This document shows, piece after piece, positions 45,430-58,200 of a DNA stretch of 64,000 bases. Positions within the stretch are counted from its first letter, which is position 1. The number at the start of each line of letters is the position of its first letter. Both the position numbers and the translations under genes were made by a program. The stretch is from Thuidium tamariscinum (Eukaryota > Streptophyta > Bryopsida > Hypnales > Thuidiaceae): contig OX344750.2 in NCBI GenBank assembly GCA_947034885.2, positions 19,710,053 through 19,774,052 on the forward strand, given 5' to 3'. Below the pieces are notes generated by a model. That model did no database searches. It saw nothing but the letters and a program-made list of their open reading frames with translations, and was not told the origin of the DNA.

Positions 45430-47037
45430 AAGAACCTACTTGGCACCCATGAGTTTGTACCGAACTTGTGATTATAGCCTGCAACTTAGATGCATGAGGA
45501 TATTAAAAAATTTAATTTCTATATTGCAAACAAAGATTTAGATACAATTTCTTGACCAAATGACAATATAAAGCTATCAACATTTTTCATAAAATATTAG
45601 AGGATTTAATGAATTTGCAACTATCATATCTTAACAATTTTTTTAATCTTTTTCTAAAGCTCAATAGGTAGATCGATACCAAATTAAAGACAAACTATAC
45701 CAAGTCTTCAAATAGATGGCAAGAAGACAAAAATCTAGGCCCAAGATAGTGTTACTATAGATTTCTTCAAATTTTGGGATGCAATTGGCAAGAAATGTAC
45801 TTAAGTGTTTTTGTTGATTAAGGCTGATTACCCCTTGGCATGACATCTAAAGTTATTGCCTTTATCTTCAATTCAAGTAAATTGAACAACCTATCCAATT
45901 AGTATCCTATCACTCTCCTCAATGTTTCCTACAAAAGCCTATTACTAATCATTTAACTTAGATTTTCTACAAAATTAGTTAATAATGTCTATTTGAATGG
46001 AATAAAAATACTGTAGATTAGTTTGAAATATTTTGAGTTCTTTTAATTTAATGGAATTTTTTTAGAAAACTATATTCTAAGTGTTGCATCTTATTTTTAG
46101 ACTTGAATTAAATATTCAAATATGCTATTTAAATATGGTAGTGTGAATGTCTTTTTCTTAAATGGATAGTATGTGTGAATTGAAAGAGAAAAATAGAATA
46201 CACCTCAATCTGGTTCTTTAGAAAAGGGTAACATTTGGAGATTAATTTTTACAAGACATTTTGTGCCCCTCACGCCATTTGTTCAAAGATGAATGAGAAT
46301 TGTAGGAATTGCTATATACAAATGACTCTTTTCAAAAATTATAGCATTTGTTCTTTCTTTTCTGTATGCATCAAATACAATTGAATTATTTTACAATTTT
46401 CATCACTTCTAAAGAATTGATGTAGATCAACAAGTGCCTAATTGAGAAATGATTCTTTACAAGGTTGCACTTCCTTGAGAGAAAGAAAGAGGTTGAATTT
46501 AGACTAACATTTTGTACATTTATTAGCCAAGACTTATTCTCTTGCTATCTTCCTTAAAAACATTGTGGCAAATTCCATAGCTTGCCTTCAAGGAATGCAA
46601 ATGCCGTTTTAAGGTTAATGGATTGGAGGAAGGTGGAAAAAACTTTCATCTAAAGGAACAAGCCCACATAAAAAAAACCATTAATTAATGCATCATGTGC
46701 TACAAAAATCAAACTCAATAATGGTACAAAATATTAGTCACTATAGAAAATAGTGAAATTAGATTATCTTAACAATTAGGTTGCCTTTCATTAAGAAAAT
46801 TACTATACAAGCCATCATAGATTTAAAGTCAACAAATCTTGGGGAATTTACTTTGAGCATCTATAATAGGTCATATACAATCAAATTTTAGACCCGCAAT
46901 TTTATGTCCTAAAATTCAAATAAAAGAAAATAGAAAAAATATGAATAGATTTTTATATTTTAAGAGTTTATGTTTTGAATTATTGATATTTTTATCTATA
47001 AAATGTAATTAATTACAAAAAAAATTTAAGTAAAAAA
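45430..47037. other. AT-rich intergenic DNA
   Basis: No gene recognised. The 61-codon frame at 45661-45846 (-) has no motif. Confidence 0.35.
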
Positions 47038-47785
47038 GGGTGAATGCAAGAAAGACTTGTACTATTTGGCATCACACTAAGTGACAGAGTTGTCATGTGC
47101 TATAATACCCATCATTTCTATGAATGCACCTCTGAAAATATTTGTTTTGCCTTGCACTACACCAAATAACACCTCAAAAGTATTTTTCAAATTTTTTTAT
47201 AAATCATTTTATATTTTAATTTTAATTTAACTAATTTGTCACACTTTGCGGTTTAGGATTTTTTAGTACTGAGGAGTACTTAAAATTAATGATTTAGATA
47301 TGAGGTTTCTAGGGTCTATTCCTACACTAGAAATTCATCTTTTCATTGAAGTAAATTTAAATAATTTTTATTCTCTTTGATTCCTGTACATGTGTGCTAA
47401 CATGCCTCCCTTGTGTGTACATTTTTGAACATTCAAGACGGTTTTCAAATCATTATTTTGGTAAAATATCTTTACCATAAAGTCTTCCCAAATGGAAAAC
47501 TTAGTTTAAGAAAAAATAACTTTCCCTATTTTTTACAAATTAAAATGTGAAACTATAGTTAAAGTTACAATTTTCATGAAATTCTGCACTTTTCTAGTTC
47601 TCCTACTTAGAGAAATTTTCTATGCTTTTCCTTCCTAGGGTACCTTCTTCTTAAAGGTATATACATCAAACATATTTTTTAGTTTAAAAGAAAATTGATT
47701 TACTAATTATACAGTACTCCCAAAGAAAAAAATGAGTACTATGCAAAATGCTATGCTTTTTGGCAGGTCTTTCTTGCAATGACCC
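47038..47785. mobile_element. Fold-back family A, complete copy of 748 bp
   Basis: Left terminus GGGTGAATGCAAGAAAGACT; right terminus AGGTCTTTCTTGCAATGACC plus C. The left arm contains TCATTTTATATTTTAATTTT, TTTGTCACACTTTGCGG and a TTTTTAGTACT segment. The centre has GTCTTCCCAAATGG, corresponding to the apex of the 56.5-kb copy. No ORF. Both flanks are A-rich, so a target duplication cannot be set. Confidence 0.8.
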
Positions 47786-48858
47786 AAAAATATACTATAG
47801 TTCAAAATAACTTTCACATCCCTATATTATAGAAGAATTTTTTTTCTAAGAATGAATAAATAATTCTAAAAATAATTCTCTATTGAAAGTTCATTTTTCT
47901 TGATTTTTGATGTAATGGTCATCTAAATGTAGTCTCAATAAATATATGAGTTGAAAATTGTGCCATTTCAGTTCATTTTTCAACCTATTCTAGAAATCAT
48001 TTCATATGTTATTTGAGTTGGGAATTTTTAGCAATAAAAATCTAGTCATTATTAAACAAAGTTCAAAATTATAGTTTGAAATTATAATTTATTAAAAATA
48101 TATATAGGGGGTCAAAAAATCACTTATTCACACATGATCTATTACATATATACTAAGTAAACTCCCCAAACAATAAAAAATTTTAAGAATATTTTTCATT
48201 TGTACTCATGGAGGCTCATGAATCCTAAATACAATAATACTTTATACAAAAGTAATATATTCTCATACAATAATTAAAAATATTTATATAATACGGAAAA
48301 TCACACCTTCTTAGAGAAATAAATTTTTTTGAAGAATGAGAAGTTGATGAGAAGATCTAGAAACCAGTGGGTAGTTGTATATGAAGGTGTAATATCCCTT
48401 TTGAACTTTTAGTTTAATGAATAGAGACAAATCAAAAGTGGAGAATTAATTTACTTGCAAGTTGGATAGTGGTGATTGTGTATGAAACTAGTCCCAATGA
48501 TAGTGGTTCAAGAGATCTTACTTCTTAAGTGATTGATTCATCACTTCATTAGTGAAATATAGGACTATAAGATTATAAATTCCTCAAGAAATTCCGCAAG
48601 AAATTCCTCACAAATGTTGTTCCTTCATCTTTGGTGGAAAAGAAACAATACTTTAATTTCTTGAGGGATGGTTAAACCACCTATTCTAAACAACGAACTA
48701 GGAAATGCCACATGCTCATTCTCAAAGAATTGGAATGGACTTTAAAGAAGGTGTGACAATCCTTAATCTCAAATGTTGAAAAATTAGTGCAGGGTAACAT
48801 AATTTCACTATTTTGTGTACACTACTTACGTAACTATGAAACTAATCTATAGATGAAG
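47786..48858. other. AT-rich intergenic DNA
   Basis: No gene recognised. Confidence 0.35.
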
Positions 48859-49047
48859 CTAAGATGATTTTTCCTTAGCCATACCAGCGTGGATTGTCTC
48901 TCTAGCTCCAAGCGCGGAGGCAGATCCTCCTGACGTTTTTATATTTATCGGATCACCAGTGAAAAATAGTTTGCACCTCGATCGCACACCAGATCTGCTA
49001 GAGGATCGCGGCACGAAGGACATCTCAAGCCGCATGCAGTTGGCCAT
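48859..49047 (-). other. Short Arg/Ser-rich frame, unassigned
   Basis: A 62-codon frame on the minus strand in a locally GC-richer patch, with PRSSSRSGVRSRCKLFFTG near its start. It is followed on that strand by a possible GT donor (..CACTG/GTGAT). It might be the first exon of a gene or a transposon remnant. I do not recognise it. Confidence 0.2.
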
Positions 49048-49140
49048 GCAACTTGGCTTTTGCGAGTCGTAGAAGGCAAGGGGAGTACCTCCAGATCAGA
49101 GAATCCGTGAGGATTTCATTTCATATATGAAAGGGCTTTT

Positions 49141-49164
49141 CTTTCTTTCTTTCTTTCTTTCTTT
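49141..49164 (+). repeat. (CTTT)6 microsatellite
   Basis: Six uninterrupted CTTT units. Confidence 0.95.
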
Positions 49165-51662
49165 GAAAATAATGTTGCAGTGACCATAAAAAGAAAACTA
49201 AAAAGAAAATAACCGACATGATCGACAATCAATTACTCCGTTCCCTGGGGCGCGAGTTATTGACTTATTGAGCTCGATCGGTAGCTTCTGAATTGGAATT
49301 CTGTTATTCTCAGTGTTTGGATCGGAGTACGTGCGACACCAGATTCAAAGTGCTTCTAAAAGTGCGACCCCAGGTACTTCTGAAATCTGAGGAGTGACGT
49401 TCGCTAATGATTTAGCGTATTGACAGACTAGCTAGGAAGAAGTGGCAGCAGCTGCCGTCTAGGACCACCCCACGGCGCCAGACTGATTGTTTTCGATCGA
49501 TCCACTTGCCCTTCGTCTTTGTTTTTTAATTGATACGGTCTGATTTTCGGGAAGAAAAAAAGAGGTGGGAGCAGCTGTATAACTGGGTTGCAGTGCTGGC
49601 TAGTAAGCACAAGTAACTGAGCCAGCGAAAGAGAATCCATCATAGCAACAATGGCTTGCCCTTTTCGATTAAAAAAATTAAAAGTATACAAGTGCATCGT
49701 TCCCCCACGAGAAATTCAAGCCCATGTGCATGTTTGGGAGATGCGCGCGAGCATGTGCGCGCCACAAGTCCACAACATGCCGGAATATATACATTTAATG
49801 TGCTCGTAGCAATCATCCCGAAACAAGGGAATCTATTTATCGCTGTTTTTTTAGCCAACCTCCTAGCTAGGTTCTCAATTCAAAACAACAAATCAGTGGC
49901 ACGATCGGGAACTGACCAGTCGAGCTTCAATCCATTTAGTCGGAACAACGTCACCTTCATACGTTTGATGGACAGCCTGACCGCGTCGATGCACAAGGAG
50001 TGATTAATTGCAATGTAGACTACATTTGTTCGTGCAGTTGAGCAGAGGATTATAGAAAAGCTCGATTGTATCAAAAATGCACATGGCAAGCGCACTTCGT
50101 AGCATTTCAGGCAACCAGTTATTAGGGAAGTAGTTCGTCCTCTCAATCTCTTTCCGTGCTCTCTGAGTGGACTGGTTGATGAGTTGCATGTCGTCGGGGA
50201 CCCAATTCATTAAACAATGAATATGCAACATGATTAAGCTTAACGGTACATACAATAATATAAATGTAATATTTTTTCTTTTGATTTTTTGGAAAAGCGG
50301 CCGGGAGTAGAAGGCAGAAATCAGGGGAGAAAATATAACCCAAAATATATTAATTTGTAGGATTCTTCGGTTCTTCCTTCGATGGGTCGATGTCGCAGTG
50401 GGTGACGAGCCTAAGAGAGTTGTTGGTTAACGGACTCCTGGTAAGGAGGTTCATCTGATCTGATGTGAGGCTGGCTAACTCAATTCTCATCATCACAACC
50501 TGAGTCTGGGAATGAGACTAGCCAACGAAGTTAAGACCTCAGACTGCAGCTTCCTAGCATGAACGATCGATATTCAGGTCCTGACTTTTAAATGCAATGA
50601 TTCAAAAAGTCGAAGAGCGCAGTATGCGACGACCGTGAACCGCCAGTCGGATCAATACTTTTAAAAACATTTAAGGATTATAGCGGCGGCTACTGTGCTG
50701 GCCCTCGAGGTTTGACAGGTACTCCATTACTCGGTTTTGGCACTTCTGCCCGGAAAATGGCGTCATGCCATCGTTAATTTCGGAAGAAAATTTCTCACAC
50801 TGCGTTCAGTTTTTAGAATGTACTGCTCCCCATCAGGCCGTGGGTTCTCTGACATCTGGGCTCATCTGGCTTCGTTTTTCTTCATTTCATGATACATGAA
50901 TGCGTTCAGCGAATATACGAAAAAGTGTACATGAAATATTCCGTGAATTCTGAATTTAGTCGGTCCCTACATGCAACCGATTCTGTATTGAATACCTTTC
51001 CGTCTCCATACGTAGCCGAGTCGTGACTTTAATGAATGACTCGTAGAGTTGGATACATGGAAGTTGCCTTGATAAGTTATACCGATCGATCGAGGATGGT
51101 AACTTATTTACTCGGTGCCGTATGTGGATCCAACCGTCAGACGTTTCGCGAGAAAATGGCCTGTGAGTGACGCCTGGGGTCAATGTAGGGCCTAGTCACG
51201 CAAGTCGTGGGCTTTGAAATTATTGGACTCTCATACATTTTCGCCGACATAGGACACGAAAGTACCAGCCGCATCGTTCGCCGGCACGGAAAAAAAGTCC
51301 TTGGGAGTGCAGGGCCAGATTATTGATTGATGAATGATGGCCCTTAAGATTCCGATGGTAACAAGTTTCCGGCATTGACTTGTGTGTTATGGTTGTGTGC
51401 TATTAACTAGGTAATTGCAATTACAGCAGGCCAAGTTATCGATAATAATCGCCGGCTAGGACCTACCTAGCCGCGGGAGAAACTCCGTCTCCTGCATTGA
51501 GATTATGTTCAGTTAGTGGTCCTGAGTCTCCCTTGCCCTTTAGAGCACTCCTGGCATGAGCTTGGTTGTACTATACTCTTTATTCTGCAACGAAATGTTC
51601 TCTTCAAGTGCACGTACCCAAGAAGGAAATGCTGCCCAATTAAATGAAAGTGCCAGAGTGGC

Positions 51663-51682
51663 GATCGATCGATCGATCGATC
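51663..51682. repeat. (GATC)5 microsatellite
   Basis: Five GATC units, self-complementary. A GATC palindrome array offers many adenine-methylation or DpnII-type sites, but is probably only a simple repeat. Confidence 0.95.
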
Positions 51683-52124
51683 AGGTCCACTAGTTAGTCA
51701 CTTTCATCAAAATTGGTACGATTCTGCCATATGTGTGCACAAAGGTCAGATAATCTAGGACCGGTATGGATTTATGGATTTCTTCTGCAGAGCGCGTGCT
51801 CTGATAGTGAGTTAGTGACAAGTTAAAGTATTGGAATAGTGACCGGCAATTGAACAAAACTGACGTGTGTGTGTTTTTTGAACAAATGGGCAGGACCCAC
51901 TGCATTAAAAAAGTGGCGTTTGAACCTTTAAGCGACCACTTGCTCCACAATTATTTTTAAATAAACAAAAAAATTTGAACAGCCCCATTGCCCCACACAT
52001 ACGGTACCTCATAATTAACTTAGTTCTGGTGACACAACAGGTCAAGCTGAAATTACTCTGGTCCCGGATGTGGACTTTCTCTCGGGTGGCGAGGTCAACC
52101 ACAACGTAAAAAGGGGGGCGGAGA

Positions 52125-52300
52125 GAACTGACCCCCTTATTGCCCCAGTCAACAGCAGGTTGACTAAATTGCCCCCTATTTTGTGCCGTATATTTCGGAC
52201 TTTCTTCACGCCTCCTGGCTATTTGAGGGCCTCTGATTCCATATATGAATTCAGAATTTGCAAAAAATAAAATTTGCAAAAAATACAAATTCCAGGGTTT
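52125..52300 (+). repeat. Diverged repeat shared with 59.03-59.20 kb
   Basis: Both places contain a TTGCCCCCTAT segment, then a CCT..CTATTTG/CTAATTTG-GGGCCT segment, then repeated TTTGCAAA-type sequence, in the same order and orientation. Similarity is patchy. Confidence 0.5.
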
Positions 52301-54249
52301 GCGTTCAGTATGGCTCCACTCGTCAGTCCCTGACGATATGCCGAGTTTCTCGCTCCTCCAGAACTATGGCTGCCCATTCGTCCATCTAGGAATTCTGAAG
52401 TTCCCGCGCGAACTCTTTGGATTGTTGTAGGACTATTTATAGCACTGTAATCCCTTGTGGAAAAACCAAACAGACTCTGTAAAAAACGAAGAAAAATTGC
52501 AAATTGAAGAGGCGGTTGGTTCTAACTTAATTAAGCCCCACACCACGTCGGAGCGGCGTTAGAGTGCTTTTTTTTCTCTCTTTTTGCTTCTTTTTCTGGT
52601 TCGTTGAAAAAAATGTCCATTTCCATATATTGGTGGATATTCAAGACATTCAGTTGGCGCAGTTTTCAAAAGGCCGGTGGAGAAATGGGCCTCGTGAAGC
52701 ACATTTCGATACTTGTGCAGACCCGTTTACAGCAATCCACTGACGAAGCTCGCTCTTCGATCGATATCAATCTTAATTCAGAGCTTTCATTTGTGGGGTT
52801 CAGCGTTTATTTTTTTTTTTAAATTGGGTGCAAATGAACGGATAAATTATTGCAAAAAGGAGATCGAGTAACAATCATGCTCCCAATCAAACTTCCAATC
52901 ATGCCTATATTGAGAATTCAGCCAAGTTAGAAAAAATAATTACTCGCATCAAAACCTCGGTTCCAGTGAAAGGGCAGTAAATTAACAGTCATTTTCCATT
53001 AGATTGGTGTGTCCCAGTTATTTTGAAGGAAAACCGCTTGTGCATCTCCTTTTTGGAAATCAAAACCTTGCCGCTGTCTGATCATATTGGCTTGTCGGAA
53101 GTCCTGGCAAGGAGGACTACTGTACCGAGGAGCTAATTCTCGCTTACATTTACTGAGCGAAAGAAGTTATCTCCGAAAGAGTCGGTGTCGATTTAACAGC
53201 AAAGGAATTAGTGAAAGACATTAGTGACACAATAATTTTAACGAGGAACTCAAATCCCCAACTACGCATGATTGGTTGCTTGACGCTCCTCACCACGCTT
53301 GTCAATGTAACAAAGAATCTTCCTGGTTACTGATCTGCAGTCTGCATCCAGACACGGTGACAAACTGGGAAATTTTGGAACTGATCTGAGGCAGACATAA
53401 TCTCTCAGAATCGTGTTCGCCACTATTCAGCAATTGCAACGCGGAGGGCATCAATTCAACCCGTTTCAGGGATCGATTCAATTCCGTTATTAGCGTAATT
53501 TACAAGAAACACGGCTTACCGGATATCGGTATATATAATTGAATTCAAACTTAACTTGGAGTTGAAGTTTTGATCGATTCTTCTGTCGGCAGATTTTGCT
53601 GTACCATCAATATGCGGAAGGACTATTGGTCACGCGAAGTTATATTGGCTCGCCGTCTCGCATCGATCATGGTGTCTTGGAGGAAGAGTACTGTGGAAAG
53701 AGCGGGACTCCGTCTGGGAGGAGAGAAAGTTCACGGCAATTTCAAATACTTGTGGGACTTAAGATTGCATGAACTTTCATGCATGCAGGCCGGAGGCTAG
53801 GATTTCTCTTTTTCAGGGGAATCGTTGACATTGTGGACAAAATTGACAATGGACATTGTTGACATTGTGACACTGAAATTGCATCAAAGTCTTGCGTACA
53901 TGTGCTATTTCCGTTTCAATGTACAGTTAATTCGAAGTCGAAAATACGTGTTTTGGAGACGACGATGTGCGTACACGTACTGCAGTCTGTATTTCAAAGA
54001 GATGTTGTTTTGATGATCCAAATAGTGTGGGTAGAAAATGGGTCGATAAGCGGATGAGGTTGAATATATAAACGTGAATCTTGTGGAGTCACCCTTCTTC
54101 ATTATAGATGGAGAGCCAAAAAGTCAATAACTCAGCCTCACTACAAGTGGATATCATGAAATCATGAATGCATGGTACTCAGGCCAGGGTCCGGGAAATA
54201 TTTTGGGTTTTATCAGCTATCTTCCTTCTGTTCCCAAAATGAACCAGTT

Positions 54250-54580
54250 TTTCAACTATAGAGTTTACATGGCGAATTTCGTTAAAACGGCGATATCACG
54301 ATATGCCATTAATTTGACAGTTTTTATAGTTCGGACCGCAAGGTCCAAAATCTAAACCTGTCATATATTTTTGAAGTCTATATGCATTGTAGATGACTGA
54401 AATCTATACTAGTTCAAGATGTTTCGGACCACGAGGTCCGAACTGTAAAACTGTTGTAGATTTTGTAAATCTACAGAAGTCTTAGATGTTTGAAATTCTA
54501 TACCTATCCTAGATGTTAGCTTTTAGTTCGGATTGCGTGGTCCGAAAAATGGCATTGTGAATATTTTAACTCTAAATAGA
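54250..54580. mobile_element. Family B element with GGTCCGAA palindromes
   Basis: Begins with the family terminus (GGCGAATTTCGTTAAAACGG) near 54271 and carries three palindromes: 54330-54348, TTCGGACCACGAGGTCCGAA at 54423-54442, and 54537-54556 (one arm diverged). Short CTATA.TAGATGT segments repeat between them. The right end was not identified. It is the same family as the copy at 56289-57745, where the palindromes have decayed. Confidence 0.65.
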
Positions 54581-54712
54581 AAATTTTGTAGATTTTTCAC
54601 CAATTTTTATCCTCTTCTTTCAATTTTCGAACGGTTTTTCTCAAATTCATTTGGCTCATCTTGAACTAGCTGCCTGTTCTTGCCGGACCCTGACTCAGAC
54701 ACTCATTGACAC

Positions 54713-55374
54713 TACACTAAATAGGGTATTTAGTGTTGGCAACACTATTTGCGAACCATGACACTAAATATCATTTACCCTACTAAAGTAAGTAACACTA
54801 AATGTAATTTCTAACACTAAAAGTACTTTATGGCAAATCTGAAATATGAAGAGGTTTACATTTAGTGTTAGAAGGTAAAAGTGACATAAGAGGATTTTCA
54901 GCTAGTTTACAAGATTGCGAGTTCCCAAACACTAGGAACGCATTGTCGCATTGGGAACTCTGGGAACACAGTGCTGATGTGGTAGAGCGATTGCTACGTC
55001 AGAAAATATTAATTAATTTAATTAATTAATATTTAAAAAATATTCTCTTGAAAAAAATATTTTAAGAAAAATCATTTTCTTTATTTCTTAAACATTTTGA
55101 AATTTTTTTTAAAAAAAAATTTAATATTTTTTTTTTTCAAAATTCAAAAATCCAGACCAGCAGGGGGCTGGTCTGCAGCAATGGGAACAGTTTTTGGGAA
55201 CACCCCTGAAACAATCTTCTTTAGGGCCAGAAATCCTCTTATGAGACAACACGAAGGCGGCGCATTGAAGTTTAGCACTACGCTAATCATCCTAAAATTG
55301 ACATTTAGTGTAGGGTCAAGTAGGGTGGTAATTACACTAAACGTAATCCAACACTAAATACCCTATTTAGTGTA
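54713..55374. mobile_element. 662-bp element with perfect 26-bp terminal inverted repeats
   Basis: Left end TACACTAAATAGGGTATTTA plus GTGTTG; the right end is its inverted complement (CAACACTAAATACCCTATTT and on). The terminus is itself nearly palindromic, and ACACTAAA words recur inside. The interior has a GC-containing segment (TTCCCAAACACTAGGAACGC) and an AT-rich core. A diverged internal copy lies inverted at 29.04-29.41 kb. A frame at 55097-55357 is not credible as a gene. Confidence 0.8.
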
Positions 55375-55669
55375 CTGTAAGTCTGGGATTTATAGGAATA
55401 TAATACAACTTTTGTCAAGTCACGTTTACTCTTCTAAACCACGTTCATAAGCAACATCTTCTGGAAAAAAAACACTTTCAGGAATCGAACATTACTTCAA
55501 TGTTCTCACTCTTCTCACATATGTTCCCAAGTGATGATGTTGTTCCAATCCATAATCTTAGAAAGAAAGAAAGAAGATGGACGAGAAAGAAAGAAGATGT
55601 ATAAATTGTATGAAGTCTTAGTCTTCAATTCACTAATTATAGAACTACATTGCACAGTGTACATTAAAC

Positions 55670-55862
55670 AAATATTTCAGTAAAATGGCAGAATTCATAT
55701 GCCATTTTTCTATTCATTTTCTAGGACTAGTATAGAGTATAGACTTCAAATCTCAAGGCCTTAAAATCTTGGAGAGGTATACATTTTAGATTGCATTGTC
55801 TAAACCTAAAAATGCCAAATTTAAAGCATACCGCCATTTTAACAAAATATCCATTGTTATTA
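55670..55862. mobile_element. Family B MITE, about 190-bp copy
   Basis: Left end ATTTCAGTAAAATGGCAGAA with TTCATATGCCATTTTTC; right end ATACCGCCATTTTAACAAAA. These match the termini at 44289 and 56289. Confidence 0.65.
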
Positions 55863-56288
55863 TATATGATATTGAATCATTGATGTATAGAATATTATTT
55901 ACTACGTACTCCATAATATATTGTTAATATACAATATGGTATAATAAAAAATTAAAATATTATATACAAAATATTACACTATGCGATAAAAATTGAATAT
56001 TAATAAATTAAACTACTACTACAGTACTAGCATTTCTAATTATGAACAATGGTACTCAACTATTCTTAAAAAAATAAACTATTCATTGGAAACATTCCAT
56101 TCAAGATGATTCTTGATAAGTGAATTCATTCTAAAGATTTTCTTAAAAGTCATTTAAAAAGGGATATGTGTTTGCACCTTGTATCAAAATTTTAGTTATA
56201 AACTTATAATTAAGACTTGACTTTGTAGGACGATATAGAATTTTCATTTGCTCACTTTCAAACCAATTGTCCATTGTGAATTTAACTG

Positions 56289-57745
56289 TTCAACTATATG
56301 ACAAATTTCGTTAAAATAGAAATATTCCATATGCCATTTTTCAAACTACATGGTCTGAACTAAAAATTGACATCTAGGACTAACCAATATAGATTTTCAA
56401 ACATCTACAACTTATATATATTTTTGAAATATATGATAGATTTAGACTTTGGACTGTGCACCTATGCGGTCTAAAACATCTTGGACTGGTAGAGATTTCA
56501 CACATCTACATTTCATATAAGGGTGAATGCACGAAACACCTGTACTATTTGTTGCGTTTTTTTGGGTTGACCGCTTTAAGATGGCTCTAACTTTTGAATA
56601 AAAAACTAAGTGCCCAAAATTAAAAAAAACGCTTCCTAGATATCTTGACCCACATTATTATCCTTATTTTTTACAAATTTAAAAAAATCATTTGATATTT
56701 AAAATTCAATTTTGTTAATTTGTCACACTTTGACATTGTGGGATTTTTAGTACTATTTAGAACCCAAAAAATCAAATTTTGAGCTGAATATTTGAGTGGA
56801 TATTCTATTAGTAGACTTATAGCTTATCTCCAAAGGAATTTTAAAAATAGTCATTTTTTGATGTGTAGAAGTCTATAAAGAGACCTTCTTTCTACTTGCT
56901 TTTTGAAACATATAAAACATTCTTTTGGTGATTTTCTTGGTCAAGCCTTATCACCAAAAAGTCTTCTCAAATGGACAATTTTTAGATTTTATTAAATTTG
57001 TTTTTTCTATTTTTTACAAATTAAAATGTTAAAGTTGTATTTTTCTTCACTAGAATTTTGGACATAGAACACATAGAATTCCGGTGAAGAAAATGCATAC
57101 TTCAATGTTTTAATTAATAAAAAATAAAAATAAAAATTTAAAATAAAAATAAAAATAGGCCATTTGAGAAGACTTTTTGGTGATAAGGCTTGACCAAGAA
57201 AATTACCAAAAAAAAGTTTTGCACGTTTCAAAAAGCAAGCAGAAAAAAGGTCTCTTTGTAGACTTCTATACCACATGAAAATGACTATTTTTGAAATTCC
57301 TTTTGAGATAAGCTATAATTCTACTAAGAAAACATCCTCTTAAAATTTCAGCTCAAAATTCATTTTTTTGGGTTCTAAATAGTACTAAAAAACCCTAAAT
57401 TGGAATGTGTGACAAAAAATTGGGGGCTATTTAAAAATAGTAAAATATTTTTTTTAAATCTTCAAAAGTTTTGAATGATGTATAATAGTTATGAGTACCC
57501 ATTTTAAAAAATTTGAATCATTTGGAGCTAAAAAACAAAAGTTATGGCTAAAAAACTAGTCACCACAAAACATGATGCAACACAGCAGTACAAGTGTTTC
57601 ATGCAATCACCCATAAATTTCAAAAATCTATGAGAGTTTTAGATTTCAAACCATGTGGTTTGAACTGCCTAAAAATTGTCAAACTAATAGAATACTACCC
57701 CCAACATCACCATTTTAACAAAATTTGTCATCTATCTATTGTTGC
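56289..57745. mobile_element. Family B element split by a family A fold-back insertion
   Basis: The left half (56289-56520) starts CAACTATATGACAAATTTCG plus TTAAAATAG. The right half (57613-57745) ends with ATTTTAACAAAATTTGTCAT. Removing 56521-57612 brings ..TTTCATATAA next to ATAAATTTC.., rejoining the element with one ATAA repeat. It carries decayed relatives of the GGTCCGAA palindromes (ATGGTCTGAAC, ATGTGGTTTGAAC). Confidence 0.75.
56521..57612. mobile_element. Fold-back family A, complete 1092-bp copy, almost all inverted repeat
   Basis: The left terminus GGGTGAATGCACGAAACACC and right terminus AAGTGTTTCATGCAATCACC plus C enclose two arms of about 480-500 bp that are reverse complements of one another. 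Matching landmarks: TTTTTAGTACTATTTAGAAC with AAATAGTACTAAAAA; AGAAGTCTATAAAGAGACCT with AGGTCTCTTTGTAGACTTCT; GGTCAAGCCTTATCACCAAA with TTTGGTGATAAGGCTTGACC; GTCTTCTCAAATGG with CCATTTGAGAAGAC. A loop of roughly 180 bp (about 56980-57160) separates the arms. Flanking ATAA on both sides is a probable target duplication. No coding capacity. Confidence 0.9.
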
Positions 57746-58200
57746 ATAGCCAGTAAAATTTTTGAAATGACCTCACTCTCTAGTCTATACTATTGATTTT
57801 TGGGGAATGTTAGTTTCAAATATTTCATGTAGAAGAATTAATTGTAAAGTGTGAACATTCAACTACATTGTAGATTCAAAATTTAGAATTTAGAGCTTAG
57901 AATAAACACAAGACAAAATTCCTTGAAGCACCAAAACGGAGATCTTATAGAGTTTGGTATTGGATTTTTTTTATAGCACTATTATTAATTAATCCATCTT
58001 CTAACACCTATTTAAAAATATAGGACAAATTTTACAATGGACTCTAATAGAAAAAAAAAGTTTGTCCAAAAAACAACTCAAGATGACAAGATCAAATAAA
58101 AACCTTTTTAAGTGCTTGTTCAAATGAAAAACTTAAGAAGGCTATTGGCTTCGGTTTAAACTTTAGATATCTTTATTTCTTTCTCTTTAAAACAACTGGA
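57746..58200. other. AT-rich spacer between elements
   Basis: No gene or terminus recognised. Confidence 0.4.

Larger units (their letters stand above)
49165..54249. other. Less AT-rich intergenic DNA, no recognised gene
   Basis: Base composition and word use differ from the AT-rich surroundings, but the frames (up to 127 codons, both strands) show no domain or consistent coding strand. It could hold the promoter or non-coding exons of a gene, an old unique region, or decayed elements. (GATC)5 is at 51663-51682. Confidence 0.4.

Noticed and set aside
49165-54249. Host gene hidden in the less AT-rich region
   Set aside because: Composition hints at it, but no frame contains a recognisable domain, and no chain of splice-compatible exons could be built by eye.
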